From Agromyces sp. S2-1-8 (GTDB lineage: Bacteria; Actinomycetota; Actinomycetes; Actinomycetales; Microbacteriaceae), in contig NZ_JAJOLP010000001.1 of the NCBI RefSeq assembly GCF_021129215.1, forward strand, positions 3,951,940 through 4,015,939: a stretch of 64,000 bases of DNA, in the 5' to 3' direction. A program made the translations under genes and the position numbers. Below, one piece after another: positions 8,385 to 16,247 of the stretch (position 1 is its first letter; the number at the start of each line of letters is the position of its first letter). The notes below the pieces were generated by a model that ran no database searches, was not told the origin of the DNA, and saw only the letters and a program-made list of their open reading frames with translations.

Positions 8385-9119
8385 TCACGCGACCGCCGCG
8401 TCGGCCGCCCCCTGCGGCGGCCCCGCCGGCTCGATGCGGAACGTCTCGCTGAACCGCGCGAGCAGCTCGGCGTCACCTGCGAACGACTTCGACACGGATG
8501 CCTCGCCCGCCAGCAGTGCTCGCAGCCGGCCTGGTGCGAGCTCGAGTTCGAGCACGGCCTGCGGCACGGGCTCGAACGCCGATCGCCGGGGTTGCGGCAG
8601 GGCGCCGGGGCCGACGGGCGCGACGTCGAGCGTGCTGCCCACGACGATCGCCGACACCGAGACGACCACCGCGTCGGGAGCACTCTCGTCGGCCAGGTGC
8701 AGCACGTATTCCGTGGGCGGCATCGACGCCGCGGCATCCGGCCGGAATGCCGATCGCAGCGCGAAGGCGACGGAGTCGGCGCTCACCGTCTCGCCGTCTC
8801 CGGGGTCGCCGAGCACCGCCCAGCCCCAGCGTTCGAGCGCGGCGACGACGGGCGCGAGCTCACGCCCGAGGGGCGTGAGCTCGTAGCCGCCGCGCACCAT
8901 CGGAACGCGCCGGATCACCCCCGACTCCCCGAGCTCGCGCAGCCGGTCGCTCAGGATGTTCGTCGGGATGCGCGGCAGCGACGCCTTGAGGTCGCTGTAC
9001 CGCCGCGCGCCCCCGAGCAGGTCGCGGACGATGAGCAGCGCCCACCGTTCGCCGACCCGCTCGAGGGCCCGTGCCACGCCGCTGTACTGGCCGTAGCCGC
9101 GCGCGGCGCGCGTCGCCAT
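8385..9119 (-). CDS. HxlR-family transcriptional regulator with C-terminal extra domain
   Basis: A 244-residue protein. Residues about 10-110 form the HxlR winged helix (GVARALERVGERWALLIVRDLLGGARRYSDLKASLPRIPTNILSDRLRELGESGVI). The C-terminal half resembles an SCP2/sterol-carrier-like domain often joined to HxlR in actinobacteria; ligand unknown. It follows the VOC gene with 10 bp between, so the regulator is probably autoregulated as the second gene of that operon. Two tandem CTTG-N7-CAAG sites upstream of the VOC gene are the likely operator. Confidence 0.88.
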   Translation of the reverse strand: MATRAARGYGQYSGVARALERVGERWALLIVRDLLGGARRYSDLKASLPRIPTNILSDRLRELGESGVIRRVPMVRGGYELTPLGRELAPVVAALERWGWAVLGDPGDGETVSADSVAFALRSAFRPDAAASMPPTEYVLHLADESAPDAVVVSVSAIVVGSTLDVAPVGPGALPQPRRSAFEPVPQAVLELELAPGRLRALLAGEASVSKSFAGDAELLARFSETFRIEPAGPPQGAADAAVA

Positions 9120-9129
9120 GCGGGATGCC

Positions 9130-9591
9130 TCAGGCCGAGGCCGCGCCGCCGGCCGACGCCTGCTGCGCCAGGTACGCGTCGGGGCCCTGCTCGACGGCCG
9201 CCTGCTCCATGAAGAGGAACCCGAGGATGTTGCCGTCGGGGTCTTCGAGGTCGCGCGAGTACATGAACCCGTAGTCCTGCGCCTCGCGCGGCTCCGACCC
9301 GCCCGCTGCGAGGCCCTTGGCGAGCACCGCGTCGACTTCGTCGCGCGAGTCGCGGGTGAACGAGATGCTCGTCTGCGCCTGCGTCTTCGGGTCGATGATC
9401 TGCTTGTCGGTGAAGGTGCCGAGGTACTCGCGGGTGAGCACCATGAAGTAGATGTTCTCGTCGAGCACGACGCACGCGGCGTTCTCGTCGGTGAAGAGCG
9501 GGTTGATGCTGAAGCCGAGGGCCTCGTAGAACGCCTTCGAGCGGTCGAGGTCGGTCGTCGGCAGGTTCACGAAGATGCTGGTCGTGGTCAT
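9130..9591 (-). CDS. VOC-family (glyoxalase/bleomycin-resistance fold) protein
   Basis: A 153-residue protein with two beta-alpha-beta-beta-beta modules. It opens TSIFVNLPTTDLDRSKAFYEALGFSINP and ends YGFMYSRDLEDPDGNILGFLFME. Conserved actinobacterial relatives are called glyoxalase/extradiol-dioxygenase-like; substrate is unknown. ATG at 9591 has GGAGG 5 nt before it; an in-frame ATG four codons upstream overlaps this ribosome-binding site and is less likely. It is the first gene of the VOC-HxlR operon, whose promoter region carries the doubled dyad at 9640-9678. Confidence 0.85.
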   Translation of the reverse strand: MTTTSIFVNLPTTDLDRSKAFYEALGFSINPLFTDENAACVVLDENIYFMVLTREYLGTFTDKQIIDPKTQAQTSISFTRDSRDEVDAVLAKGLAAGGSEPREAQDYGFMYSRDLEDPDGNILGFLFMEQAAVEQGPDAYLAQQASAGGAASA

Positions 9592-9639
9592 GATCTCCTC
9601 CATCGGGATCGTCGTTCGTTCGTGGGTTGCGAGACTCAG

Positions 9640-9678
9640 CTTGCTCTTAACAAGTTCACTTGTCAATAGCAAGTGAAC
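9640..9678. promoter_or_regulatory. two tandem CTTG-N7-CAAG operators
   Basis: CTTG-N7-CAAG occurs at 9640-9654 and again at 9659-9673, 19 nt apart. The second is extended to a perfect 9-bp inverted repeat (GTTCACTTG 9654-9662, CAAGTGAAC 9670-9678). The stretch is A/T-rich for this genome and lies just upstream of the VOC-HxlR operon. HxlR-type regulators are dimers that bind such dyads, so this is the probable autoregulatory operator. Confidence 0.65.
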
Positions 9679-9694
9679 ACCGGTTCGCCGGTGC

Positions 9695-11350
9695 TCAGCG
9701 CGTCCCGCTGCGGCGCACGAGCAGGGCGAGATGCAGGGCCGTCAGCGTCTCGCCGTCGTCGAGGTCGACGTCGAGCAGGTCGCCGATGAGCGCGAGCCGC
9801 TGGTAGAAGACCGACCGCGACAGGTGCGAGGCCGACGCCGCCGCCGTGCGGTTGCCCGGGTGCGCGAGCGTCGCGCCCAGCACGTCGAGCAGGTCGCCGC
9901 CGCGGGCGAGGTCGTACTCGATGAGCGGGGCGAGCATCTGCTCGCTGTGCCGCTGCAACCGATGGTCGTCGCGCAGCGACGTCACGAGCCGCACGAGCGG
10001 ACGGTTCTCGGCACGCCGCAGCACCGGCCCGCGACTCGGCCGGGCGCCCGGCGCCCGCGCCAGGTCGAGCGCCTCCTGCACCGAGCCCAGCAGGCCGTCG
10101 AGCCCGGTCGCGCGCGATCCGATGGCGATCACCATGCGTTCTGCGGATGCCTCGGAGCCGACGATCGCCCGCGCGAACCCGCGTGCCGCCTCGTCGTCGA
10201 GCACCGCCCGCTGGGGCAGGGAGACGAGCACGATCGTCGCGGGTGCAGCGCCGGTGGCCGTGCCGGCGAGCGCCCGCCCGCCGAGTTCGCGCGCCGCGGC
10301 GTCGACCGCGCGCGCCTCGATCGGGGCGCCGGTCGCGACGAGCCCGTAGAGTGCCGCCTGCTCGACGGGGAAGCCCGCCGCGACGAGCCGGCCGGCCGCG
10401 GCCGGCAATCCGGCGAACCGGCCGTCGAGCAGCGCGTCGATGAGCCGTTGGCGCCCCGCCCGCACCCACTCGTCGACCTCGATGCCGTCGGCGAGGCGAC
10501 CGAGCGCGAGCGCGATCGCCCCCTGCTCGAGCACGCCCGTACGGCCGGCCGGATGCGGCGGGCCCGGCAGCGCGATGAGCCGCCCCCACCTGATGCCGCG
10601 CGCCTCGACCGGCACGATGAGCAGGGCGTCGTCGTCGTGGGCGTGCCGCGAACGGGTCTCCCAGTTCGCGAAGAGCTCGGCTTCGTCGCCGCCCGGCACC
10701 TCGGCGGCCACGACCTCGTGCGCGAGGTTCTCGAGCACGACGGGGGCGCCGAGGGTCTGCGCGAGCTGCTGCACGATGTAGTCGGCGGGCGAACCGCGAA
10801 GGCTCAGCGCCGTGAATCGCTCGCGCACCTCGTCGCGCGCGCGGAGTGCGGCGGTCTGCTCGGAGATGATGCGGCTGTGCACCGCCTCGGTGAGGGCGAC
10901 GAACTTGACTTCGCGATGCAGCGCGACGAGCGCGAGGCCGTGCTCCTGCGCCGTCTCGACGACGACGGCCGGCACGTACCGGTAGTGCGCGCCCAGCTCG
11001 AGCACGAGGCCCGAGAGTCCCGCGTCGACGAGCCCGCGCACGAAGGCCGAGAGCTCGTCGGGCTCGGTGGGCCACCCGGAGCCCGTCGACAGGAGCAGCT
11101 CGCCGCCGTCGAGGAGTCGCGCCACTCCGGCGCTGTCGGAGACGTGCGCCCAGCGCACGGGGGCCTCGAGGGCCTCGCCGCCGACCAGCACCTCGGGCAC
11201 CCCGTCGGCGAACGCCTGGAGCCCGACGATCTCGCGAACGGTCGGCATCGCCGCCCCGTCGCCGACCGCCGGCATCACCGGGCTCTGACCCGTCGGACGA
11301 TCCGTTCGGATCGCCTCATCTTCGCGACGAACTGCCATCGCTCCGCTCAC
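9695..11350 (-). CDS. PucR-family transcriptional regulator
   Basis: A protein of up to 551 residues with the PucR layout: N-terminal purine-catabolism/PucR domain (MPTVREIVGLQAF...WAHVSD...LLSTGSG), a central GGDEF-like region, and a C-terminal PucR helix-turn-helix (LLDVLGATLAHPGNRTAAASASHLSRSVFYQRLALIGDLLDVDLDDGETLTALHLALLV). PucR regulators control nitrogen and amino-acid degradation genes. It is divergent from mmsA and the aminotransferase, its probable targets. The chosen GTG at 11350 has AGAGG nearby; ATG codons at 11338, 11275 and 11248 are alternatives, the last closest to the conserved domain start. Confidence 0.85.
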   Translation of the reverse strand: MSGAMAVRREDEAIRTDRPTGQSPVMPAVGDGAAMPTVREIVGLQAFADGVPEVLVGGEALEAPVRWAHVSDSAGVARLLDGGELLLSTGSGWPTEPDELSAFVRGLVDAGLSGLVLELGAHYRYVPAVVVETAQEHGLALVALHREVKFVALTEAVHSRIISEQTAALRARDEVRERFTALSLRGSPADYIVQQLAQTLGAPVVLENLAHEVVAAEVPGGDEAELFANWETRSRHAHDDDALLIVPVEARGIRWGRLIALPGPPHPAGRTGVLEQGAIALALGRLADGIEVDEWVRAGRQRLIDALLDGRFAGLPAAAGRLVAAGFPVEQAALYGLVATGAPIEARAVDAAARELGGRALAGTATGAAPATIVLVSLPQRAVLDDEAARGFARAIVGSEASAERMVIAIGSRATGLDGLLGSVQEALDLARAPGARPSRGPVLRRAENRPLVRLVTSLRDDHRLQRHSEQMLAPLIEYDLARGGDLLDVLGATLAHPGNRTAAASASHLSRSVFYQRLALIGDLLDVDLDDGETLTALHLALLVRRSGTR

Positions 11351-11441
11351 TTCGCCTCTGCAACACTTGGAAACAGAAGCTTAGCCGAGCATCGGGCATT
11401 CTGTCCGACCCGGCCCCGCACGACCAGCTGAAGGAGCTGCG

Positions 11442-12992
11442 ATGAGCATCACGGAGACGGCCTCGTCACCCACCACGACCCCCGAATCGCGCGTGATCGG
11501 ACACTGGATCGACGGCGCGCTGCGCACCTCGACCTCGGGCCGCACCGCACCGGTGTACAACCCCGCCACCGGTGCCGTGCAGGCCGAGGTCGCCCTCGCC
11601 GACCAGGCCGAGATCGACGCGGCGATCGCGTCGGCCGTCGCCGGCTTCAAGGTCTGGTCGGAGTACTCGATCGCGAAGCGCCAGGCGGTGCTGTTCTCGT
11701 TCCGCGAGCTGCTCAACTCGCGCAAGGGCGAGCTGGCCGCCATCATCACCGCCGAGCACGGCAAGGTCCTCTCCGACGCCGCGGGCGAGATCGCCCGTGG
11801 GCAGGAGGTGGTCGAGCTCGCGACCGGCTTCCCGAACCTCATCAAGGGCGCGTTCAGCGAGAACGCCTCGACCGGCATCGACGTGTACTCGATCAAGCAG
11901 CCGCTCGGCGTGGTCGGCATCATCAGCCCCTTCAACTTCCCGGCCATGGTGCCGATGTGGTTCTTCCCCATCGCGATCGCCGCGGGCAACGCCGTCGTGC
12001 TGAAGCCCTCCGAGAAGGACCCGTCGGCTGCGCTCTGGCTCGCCGAGCTGTGGAAGGAGGCCGGCCTGCCCGACGGCGTGTTCACCGTGCTGCAGGGCGA
12101 CAAGGAGGCCGTCGACGGCCTGCTCACCTCCCCCGACGTGCAGTCGATCTCGTTCGTCGGGTCGACGCCGATCGCGCAGTACATCTACGAGACGGCCTCG
12201 AAGCACGGCAAGCGCGTGCAGGCGCTCGGCGGGGCGAAGAACCACATGCTCGTGCTGCCCGACGCCGACCTCGACCTCGCCGCCGACATGGCGATCAACG
12301 CGGGCTACGGCGCCGCGGGCGAGCGCTGCATGGCGATCTCGGTCGTGCTGGCCGTCGAGCCGGTCGCCGACGAGCTCATCGAGAAGATCACCGAGCGCAT
12401 CGGCAAGCTGAAGATCGGCAACGGCGCGGGCGTCGACGGCGTCGAGCCCGACATGGGCCCGCTCATCACCGACGTGCACCGCGACAAGGTGTCGTCGTAC
12501 GTCGACATCGCCGAGGCCGACGGTGCCGCGGTCGTCGTCGACGGCCGCGGATTCACCGTCGACGGCCACGAGGACGGCTTCTTCTTCGGCCCCACCCTGC
12601 TCGACCGCGTGCCGACCACGTCGCGCGCCTACACCGAGGAGATCTTCGGCCCGGTCCTGTCGATCGTGCGCGTCGAGACCTTCCAGGAGGGCGTCGACCT
12701 CATCAACTCGGGCCAGTTCGGCAACGGCACCGCGATCTTCACCAACGACGGCGGTGCGGCCCGTCGCTTCCAGAACGAGATCGAGGTCGGCATGATCGGC
12801 ATCAACGTGCCGATCCCCGTGCCCGTCGCCTACCACTCGTTCGGCGGCTGGAAGCAGTCGCTCTTCGGCGACTCGAAGGCGTACGGCGCGCACGGCTTCG
12901 ACTTCTTCACCCGCGAGAAGGCCATCACGAGCCGCTGGCTCGACCCGGCCACCCACGGCGGCATCAACCTGGGCTTCCCCCAGAACCACTGA
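11442..12992 (+). CDS. mmsA: CoA-acylating methylmalonate-semialdehyde dehydrogenase
   Basis: A 516-residue aldehyde dehydrogenase of the CoA-dependent class. Catalytic Cys296 lies in AAGERCMAIS. The residue that is the general-base Glu in hydrolytic ALDHs is Asn267 here (LGGAKNHM), as expected for MMSDH, where CoA rather than water takes the acyl group. The motif PFNFPAMVPMWFFPIAIAAGN is diagnostic of the family. It converts methylmalonate or malonate semialdehyde to propionyl- or acetyl-CoA with NAD+ in valine, beta-alanine or inositol breakdown. GGAG is spaced 5 nt before the ATG. The aminotransferase follows 32 bp later and the PucR regulator is divergent. Confidence 0.93.
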   Translation: MSITETASSPTTTPESRVIGHWIDGALRTSTSGRTAPVYNPATGAVQAEVALADQAEIDAAIASAVAGFKVWSEYSIAKRQAVLFSFRELLNSRKGELAAIITAEHGKVLSDAAGEIARGQEVVELATGFPNLIKGAFSENASTGIDVYSIKQPLGVVGIISPFNFPAMVPMWFFPIAIAAGNAVVLKPSEKDPSAALWLAELWKEAGLPDGVFTVLQGDKEAVDGLLTSPDVQSISFVGSTPIAQYIYETASKHGKRVQALGGAKNHMLVLPDADLDLAADMAINAGYGAAGERCMAISVVLAVEPVADELIEKITERIGKLKIGNGAGVDGVEPDMGPLITDVHRDKVSSYVDIAEADGAAVVVDGRGFTVDGHEDGFFFGPTLLDRVPTTSRAYTEEIFGPVLSIVRVETFQEGVDLINSGQFGNGTAIFTNDGGAARRFQNEIEVGMIGINVPIPVPVAYHSFGGWKQSLFGDSKAYGAHGFDFFTREKAITSRWLDPATHGGINLGFPQNH

Positions 12993-13024
12993 GTCCCGGC
13001 GAACGACTGAACGAGGCATCCGAA

Positions 13025-14434
13025 ATGACCGACACCCTCACCGACGGGCCCGCCTACACCGACCGCCAGGGGTCCGTGCACCAGCTCCCCGACCCCGCCG
13101 CCGACGCGCAGGTGCGCGCCGACGACCGGGCCCACGTGTTCCACTCGTGGAGCGCGCAGGCCCTCATCGACCCGCTGCCCGTCGCGGGTGGCGCCGGCGC
13201 CACCTTCTGGGACTACCAGGGCGACGAGTACCTCGACTTCTCGTCGCAGCTCGTGAACCTGAACCTCGGCCACCAGCACCCCGACCTCGTGACGGCGATC
13301 CAGCAGCAGGCGGCCCGCCTCGCGACGATCCAGCCGTCGATGGCGTCCGACGTGCGCGGCGAACTCGCGCGCCGCATCGCCGAGGTCGCCCCCGGCGACC
13401 TCGACAAGGTGTTCTTCACGAACGGCGGCGCCGACGCGAACGAGTACGCGGTGCGTCTCGCACGCGGCGTCACCGGTCGTCGCAAGGTGCTGTCGATGTA
13501 CCGCAGCTACCACGGCGGCACCGCGACCGCGATCTCGCTCACGGGCGACCCGCGCCGCTGGGCGAACGAGCCGAGCGACGGCAGCGTCGCGCACTTCTTC
13601 GGCCCGTACGAGTACCGCTCGTCGTGGGGCGCGACGACCCCTGCCGAAGAGGCGCAGCGCGCGCTCGCGCACCTCGAGCAGGTCATCGTGCTCGAGGGCG
13701 CGTCGACGATCGCCGCGATCATCATGGAGACGATCGTCGGCACCAACGGCGTGCTCGTGCCGCCGCCCGGCTACCTCGAGGGCGTGCGCGCGCTGTGCGA
13801 CAAGTACGGCATCGTGTACATCGCCGACGAGGTCATGGTCGGCTTCGGCCGCGTCGGCGAGTGGTTCGCCGTGAACCACTTCGGCGTCACTCCCGACCTC
13901 ATCACCTTCGCGAAGGGCGTGAACTCGGGCTACGTGCCGCTCGGCGGCGTCGTGATCTCGCAGAAGATCGCCGCGCACTTCGACACGGTCGCGTTCCAGG
14001 GCGGGCTCACGTACTCGGGCCACCCGCTCGCGTGCGCCCCGGGCGTCGCGACGTTCGAGGTGTTCGAGCGCGACGGCATCCTCGAGCGCGTGCGCGACCT
14101 CGGCGAGCGCGTCGTCGGCCCGCGCCTGCGCGAGATCGCCGCGAAGCACCCGTCGGTCGGCGAGGTGCGCGGCCTGGGCCTCTTCTGGGCCATCGAGCTC
14201 GTGAAGGATGCCTCGACCCGCGAACCGCTCGTGCCGTTCAACGCCGCCGGCGCCGACGCGGCGCCCATGGGCGCCGTCGCAGCCGCGTGCAAGCAGGCCG
14301 GACTGTGGCCGTTCATCCACTTCAACCGCATGCACGTCGCACCGCCGCTCGTGATCAGCGAGGAGGAGCTGGTGCGCGGCCTCGACATCATCGACGAGGC
14401 GCTCACCGTCGCCGACGGCCACGTCACCGCGTGA
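13025..14434 (+). CDS. class III PLP aminotransferase (beta-alanine/omega-amino acid type)
   Basis: A 469-residue fold-type I aminotransferase. The PLP lysine is Lys297 in LITFAKGVNSGYVPLGG and the PLP-phosphate/pyridine-binding Asp is in YIADEVMVGFGR. The N-terminal FWDYQGDEYLDFSSQLVNLNLGHQHP fits the omega-amino-acid:pyruvate group. Paired with mmsA it probably turns beta-alanine, or 3-aminoisobutyrate, into the semialdehyde that MmsA then oxidises. GAGG sits 8 nt before the ATG. The operon ends at a strong stem-loop at 14481-14516. Exact donor and acceptor are inferred from context. Confidence 0.88.
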   Translation: MTDTLTDGPAYTDRQGSVHQLPDPAADAQVRADDRAHVFHSWSAQALIDPLPVAGGAGATFWDYQGDEYLDFSSQLVNLNLGHQHPDLVTAIQQQAARLATIQPSMASDVRGELARRIAEVAPGDLDKVFFTNGGADANEYAVRLARGVTGRRKVLSMYRSYHGGTATAISLTGDPRRWANEPSDGSVAHFFGPYEYRSSWGATTPAEEAQRALAHLEQVIVLEGASTIAAIIMETIVGTNGVLVPPPGYLEGVRALCDKYGIVYIADEVMVGFGRVGEWFAVNHFGVTPDLITFAKGVNSGYVPLGGVVISQKIAAHFDTVAFQGGLTYSGHPLACAPGVATFEVFERDGILERVRDLGERVVGPRLREIAAKHPSVGEVRGLGLFWAIELVKDASTREPLVPFNAAGADAAPMGAVAAACKQAGLWPFIHFNRMHVAPPLVISEEELVRGLDIIDEALTVADGHVTA

Positions 14435-14439
14435 CCGAA

Positions 14440-14477
14440 CCCGGTCGGTCGAGGAGCGAAGCGCATCGAGACCACCG
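14440..14477. repeat. dispersed palindromic repeat, copy A
   Basis: A 38-bp intergenic sequence of the form GGTCGAGGAGCGAAGCG then CATCGAGACCACC. Related copies lie at 19481-19550 and 59350-59406 (opposite orientation in the window), and a weaker variant at 34181-34220. The ends GGTCGAG and CTCGATG/GAGACC give it an imperfect dyad, as in REP-like elements. Confidence 0.6.
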
Positions 14478-14480
14478 CCC

Positions 14481-14516
14481 CGGATCGCCTGCATCTGCAT
14501 GGATGCGGGCGATCCG
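14481..14516. terminator. long stem-loop after the mmsA-aminotransferase operon
   Basis: CGGATCGCC (14481-14489) pairs with GGCGATCCG (14508-14516). Inside, after one mismatch, GCATC (14491-14495) pairs with GATGC (14502-14506), closing a 6-nt loop. The position, 47 bp after the stop, fits a factor-independent-like terminator. Confidence 0.65.
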
Positions 14517-14521
14517 TCGTT

Positions 14522-14601
14522 CTGCGGAAAGTTGCAGGACCATTCGGCCGGCACCGCCCACGAGCGGGGTGGTCGTCTCCTGATCCTGCAGCTTTTCGGC
14601 G
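14522..14601. repeat. 80-bp element with imperfect 18-bp terminal inverted repeats
   Basis: The left arm at 14522-14539 matches the inverted right arm at 14584-14601 at 14 of 18 positions, including TGCAGGA/TCCTGCA. The 44-bp interior contains its own GC hairpin (CACCGCCC..GGGGTGG). It lies in the 238-bp gap before the amine oxidase gene. Similar-sized elements are at 32357-32429 and 58235-58309. Confidence 0.45.
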
Positions 14602-14672
14602 AGCACGTCTCCGCACGCGTCCTCCTTCGTCGGGCGCTCCTCGATGAGCCGACACCCGGATAGCCTGAGAGC

Positions 14673-16247
14673 ATGCGTGAGCGAGGCGGCGGGGGCGGCG
14701 TGAGCCGGCGCGGGTTCCTCGCCGCGGCGCTTTCCGGCACCGCCGCCGTCGTGCTCGCGAGCTGCACCGGGCCCGAGCCGAAGCCCTCCCCCACTCCCAC
14801 TCCCACTCCGACGCCGACGACGCCCGCCCCGACCGCGACGCCCGGCGGCGTGCCGCTGCCGACGGCGATGCGCCGCTCGCGCTGGGCGGCCGACCCGTTC
14901 GCCCGCGGAGCATTCGGCTTCCGCGCCGTCGACACCACGCCCGGACTGCGCGAGGCGCTCGCCGAACCCGTCGGCGACCGGCTCTGGTTCGCCGGTGAGG
15001 CCTGTTCGCCCGATGCCCCCGGCACCCTGCACGGCGCACTGCGCTCGGGCGTGGATGCGGCAGCCTCCCTCATGGCCGTGTCCGAGCCCGGCGAACGCGT
15101 CGCCGTGATCGGCGCCGGCCTCGCCGGTCTCGCCGCCGCCCGCGAACTCGATCGCGGCGGTTTCGAGGTCATCGTGGTCGAGGCGCGCACGCGGATCGGC
15201 GGACGCATCGAGACCGTCGGCGACGACGCCTTCGGGCGGCCGGTCGAGCTCGGCCCGCTCTTCGTCGGCGACGACGCCGCGCTCGCGCGGCTCCTCGACG
15301 AGGCATCCGTCACGACCGTGCCGTTCACCGCACGCACCGAGACCCGCTCGCTCGACGGGCGCACCGTCGCGGTGCCCGCGACCGGCCCCGACGCGGTGGC
15401 CGCCGCGCACGCGTGGGCGGCTGAGCAGCCCGACGACGTCTCGCTCGCCGCCGCGCTCATGGGCGCCGGCGAACTCCCGCCGAAGGACGGCGACACCGAC
15501 GGCGTCGACGCCGGCGAGTGGCTCAGCCACACGGTGCGCACCGGCGTCGAACCCTTCACCGGGGCCGGCTCGACGGTGGTCTCCGCGAACACCGATTTCG
15601 CCGCGCTCGCCGCGACCCCGCGCAGGCTCATCACCGGGCGGCTCTCCGACGTCGCCGACCTGCTCGCCGAGGGCCTCGACATCGCCGTCGGCAGCGCGGT
15701 CACCCGCCTCGCCGCGACCGATCGCCGCGTCTCGCTGCGGCTCGACTCGGGCGAGTCGGTGTCGGCCGACCGGGCCGTCGTCGCCGTGCCGCTCGGCGTG
15801 CTGCAGTCCGACGCGTTCGAGTTCGACCCGCCGCTGCCCGCGGGGCACCGCCGCGCGCTCGACGAGCTCCGCACGGGCGCGGTCGACCTCGTCTGGCTGC
15901 GCTTCGACGAGGCGTTCTGGCGACCCGAGCAGCCCGGATCGGGCGAGACGACGGGCGACGCCTCCGCCTCGGCGCCCGACCTCTACACCGTCGTCGGCGT
16001 CGGCACCCAGGTCTCCGCCTGGATCGACCTCGGTGCCGCGAACGGCTATCCGAAGCCCGACCCTGCCGAGGTCGACGGCGGCGAGGCGACCGGCCCCTTC
16101 GGCGGCGGCCCGCCCGTGCTCGTCGGCATCATCGCTGCCGCGCAGGCTCGCCTGCTCGACGACCTCGACGACCAGGCGTTCCAGTCCGCGGTGCTCGACG
16201 ACCTCGCTCCCTTCGCGACCGCCCCGCCCGCTGCAGCCACCGGTTGA
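14673..16247 (+). CDS. Tat-exported lipoprotein flavin amine oxidase with circularly permuted domain order
   Basis: A 524-residue flavoprotein. Residues 11-31 form a twin-arginine lipoprotein signal (SRRGFL, then a hydrophobic run, lipobox LASC with Cys31). A Pro/Thr linker follows (35-60). Residues 66-130 carry RSRWAADPFARGAFGF and FAGEACSPDAPGTLHGALRSG, the motifs that normally END an LSD1/MAO-type amine oxidase. Only then, at 143-178, comes the Rossmann motif VAVIGAGLAGLAAARE and VVEARTRIGGR that normally BEGINS it. The protein stops at the point (VLVGIIAAAQARLLDDL...) where the C-terminal motifs would usually follow. All parts of the fold seem present, but rotated. It would oxidise an amine outside the membrane. 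Its 3' end overlaps the convergent Pr6Pr gene by 119 bp. Confidence 0.88.
   Translation: MRERGGGGGVSRRGFLAAALSGTAAVVLASCTGPEPKPSPTPTPTPTPTTPAPTATPGGVPLPTAMRRSRWAADPFARGAFGFRAVDTTPGLREALAEPVGDRLWFAGEACSPDAPGTLHGALRSGVDAAASLMAVSEPGERVAVIGAGLAGLAAARELDRGGFEVIVVEARTRIGGRIETVGDDAFGRPVELGPLFVGDDAALARLLDEASVTTVPFTARTETRSLDGRTVAVPATGPDAVAAAHAWAAEQPDDVSLAAALMGAGELPPKDGDTDGVDAGEWLSHTVRTGVEPFTGAGSTVVSANTDFAALAATPRRLITGRLSDVADLLAEGLDIAVGSAVTRLAATDRRVSLRLDSGESVSADRAVVAVPLGVLQSDAFEFDPPLPAGHRRALDELRTGAVDLVWLRFDEAFWRPEQPGSGETTGDASASAPDLYTVVGVGTQVSAWIDLGAANGYPKPDPAEVDGGEATGPFGGGPPVLVGIIAAAQARLLDDLDDQAFQSAVLDDLAPFATAPPAAATG

Noticed and set aside
14673..14880. The N-terminal oxidase motifs as remnant of a separate upstream gene fused by error
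   Set aside because: They follow a good Tat lipoprotein signal in the same frame with no stop, and the rest of the protein lacks exactly these motifs, so a permutation explains it better.
12830..15874. Minus-strand reading opposite the aminotransferase and amine oxidase
   Set aside because: No recognisable domain; Ser/Arg-rich shadow of two well-supported genes.
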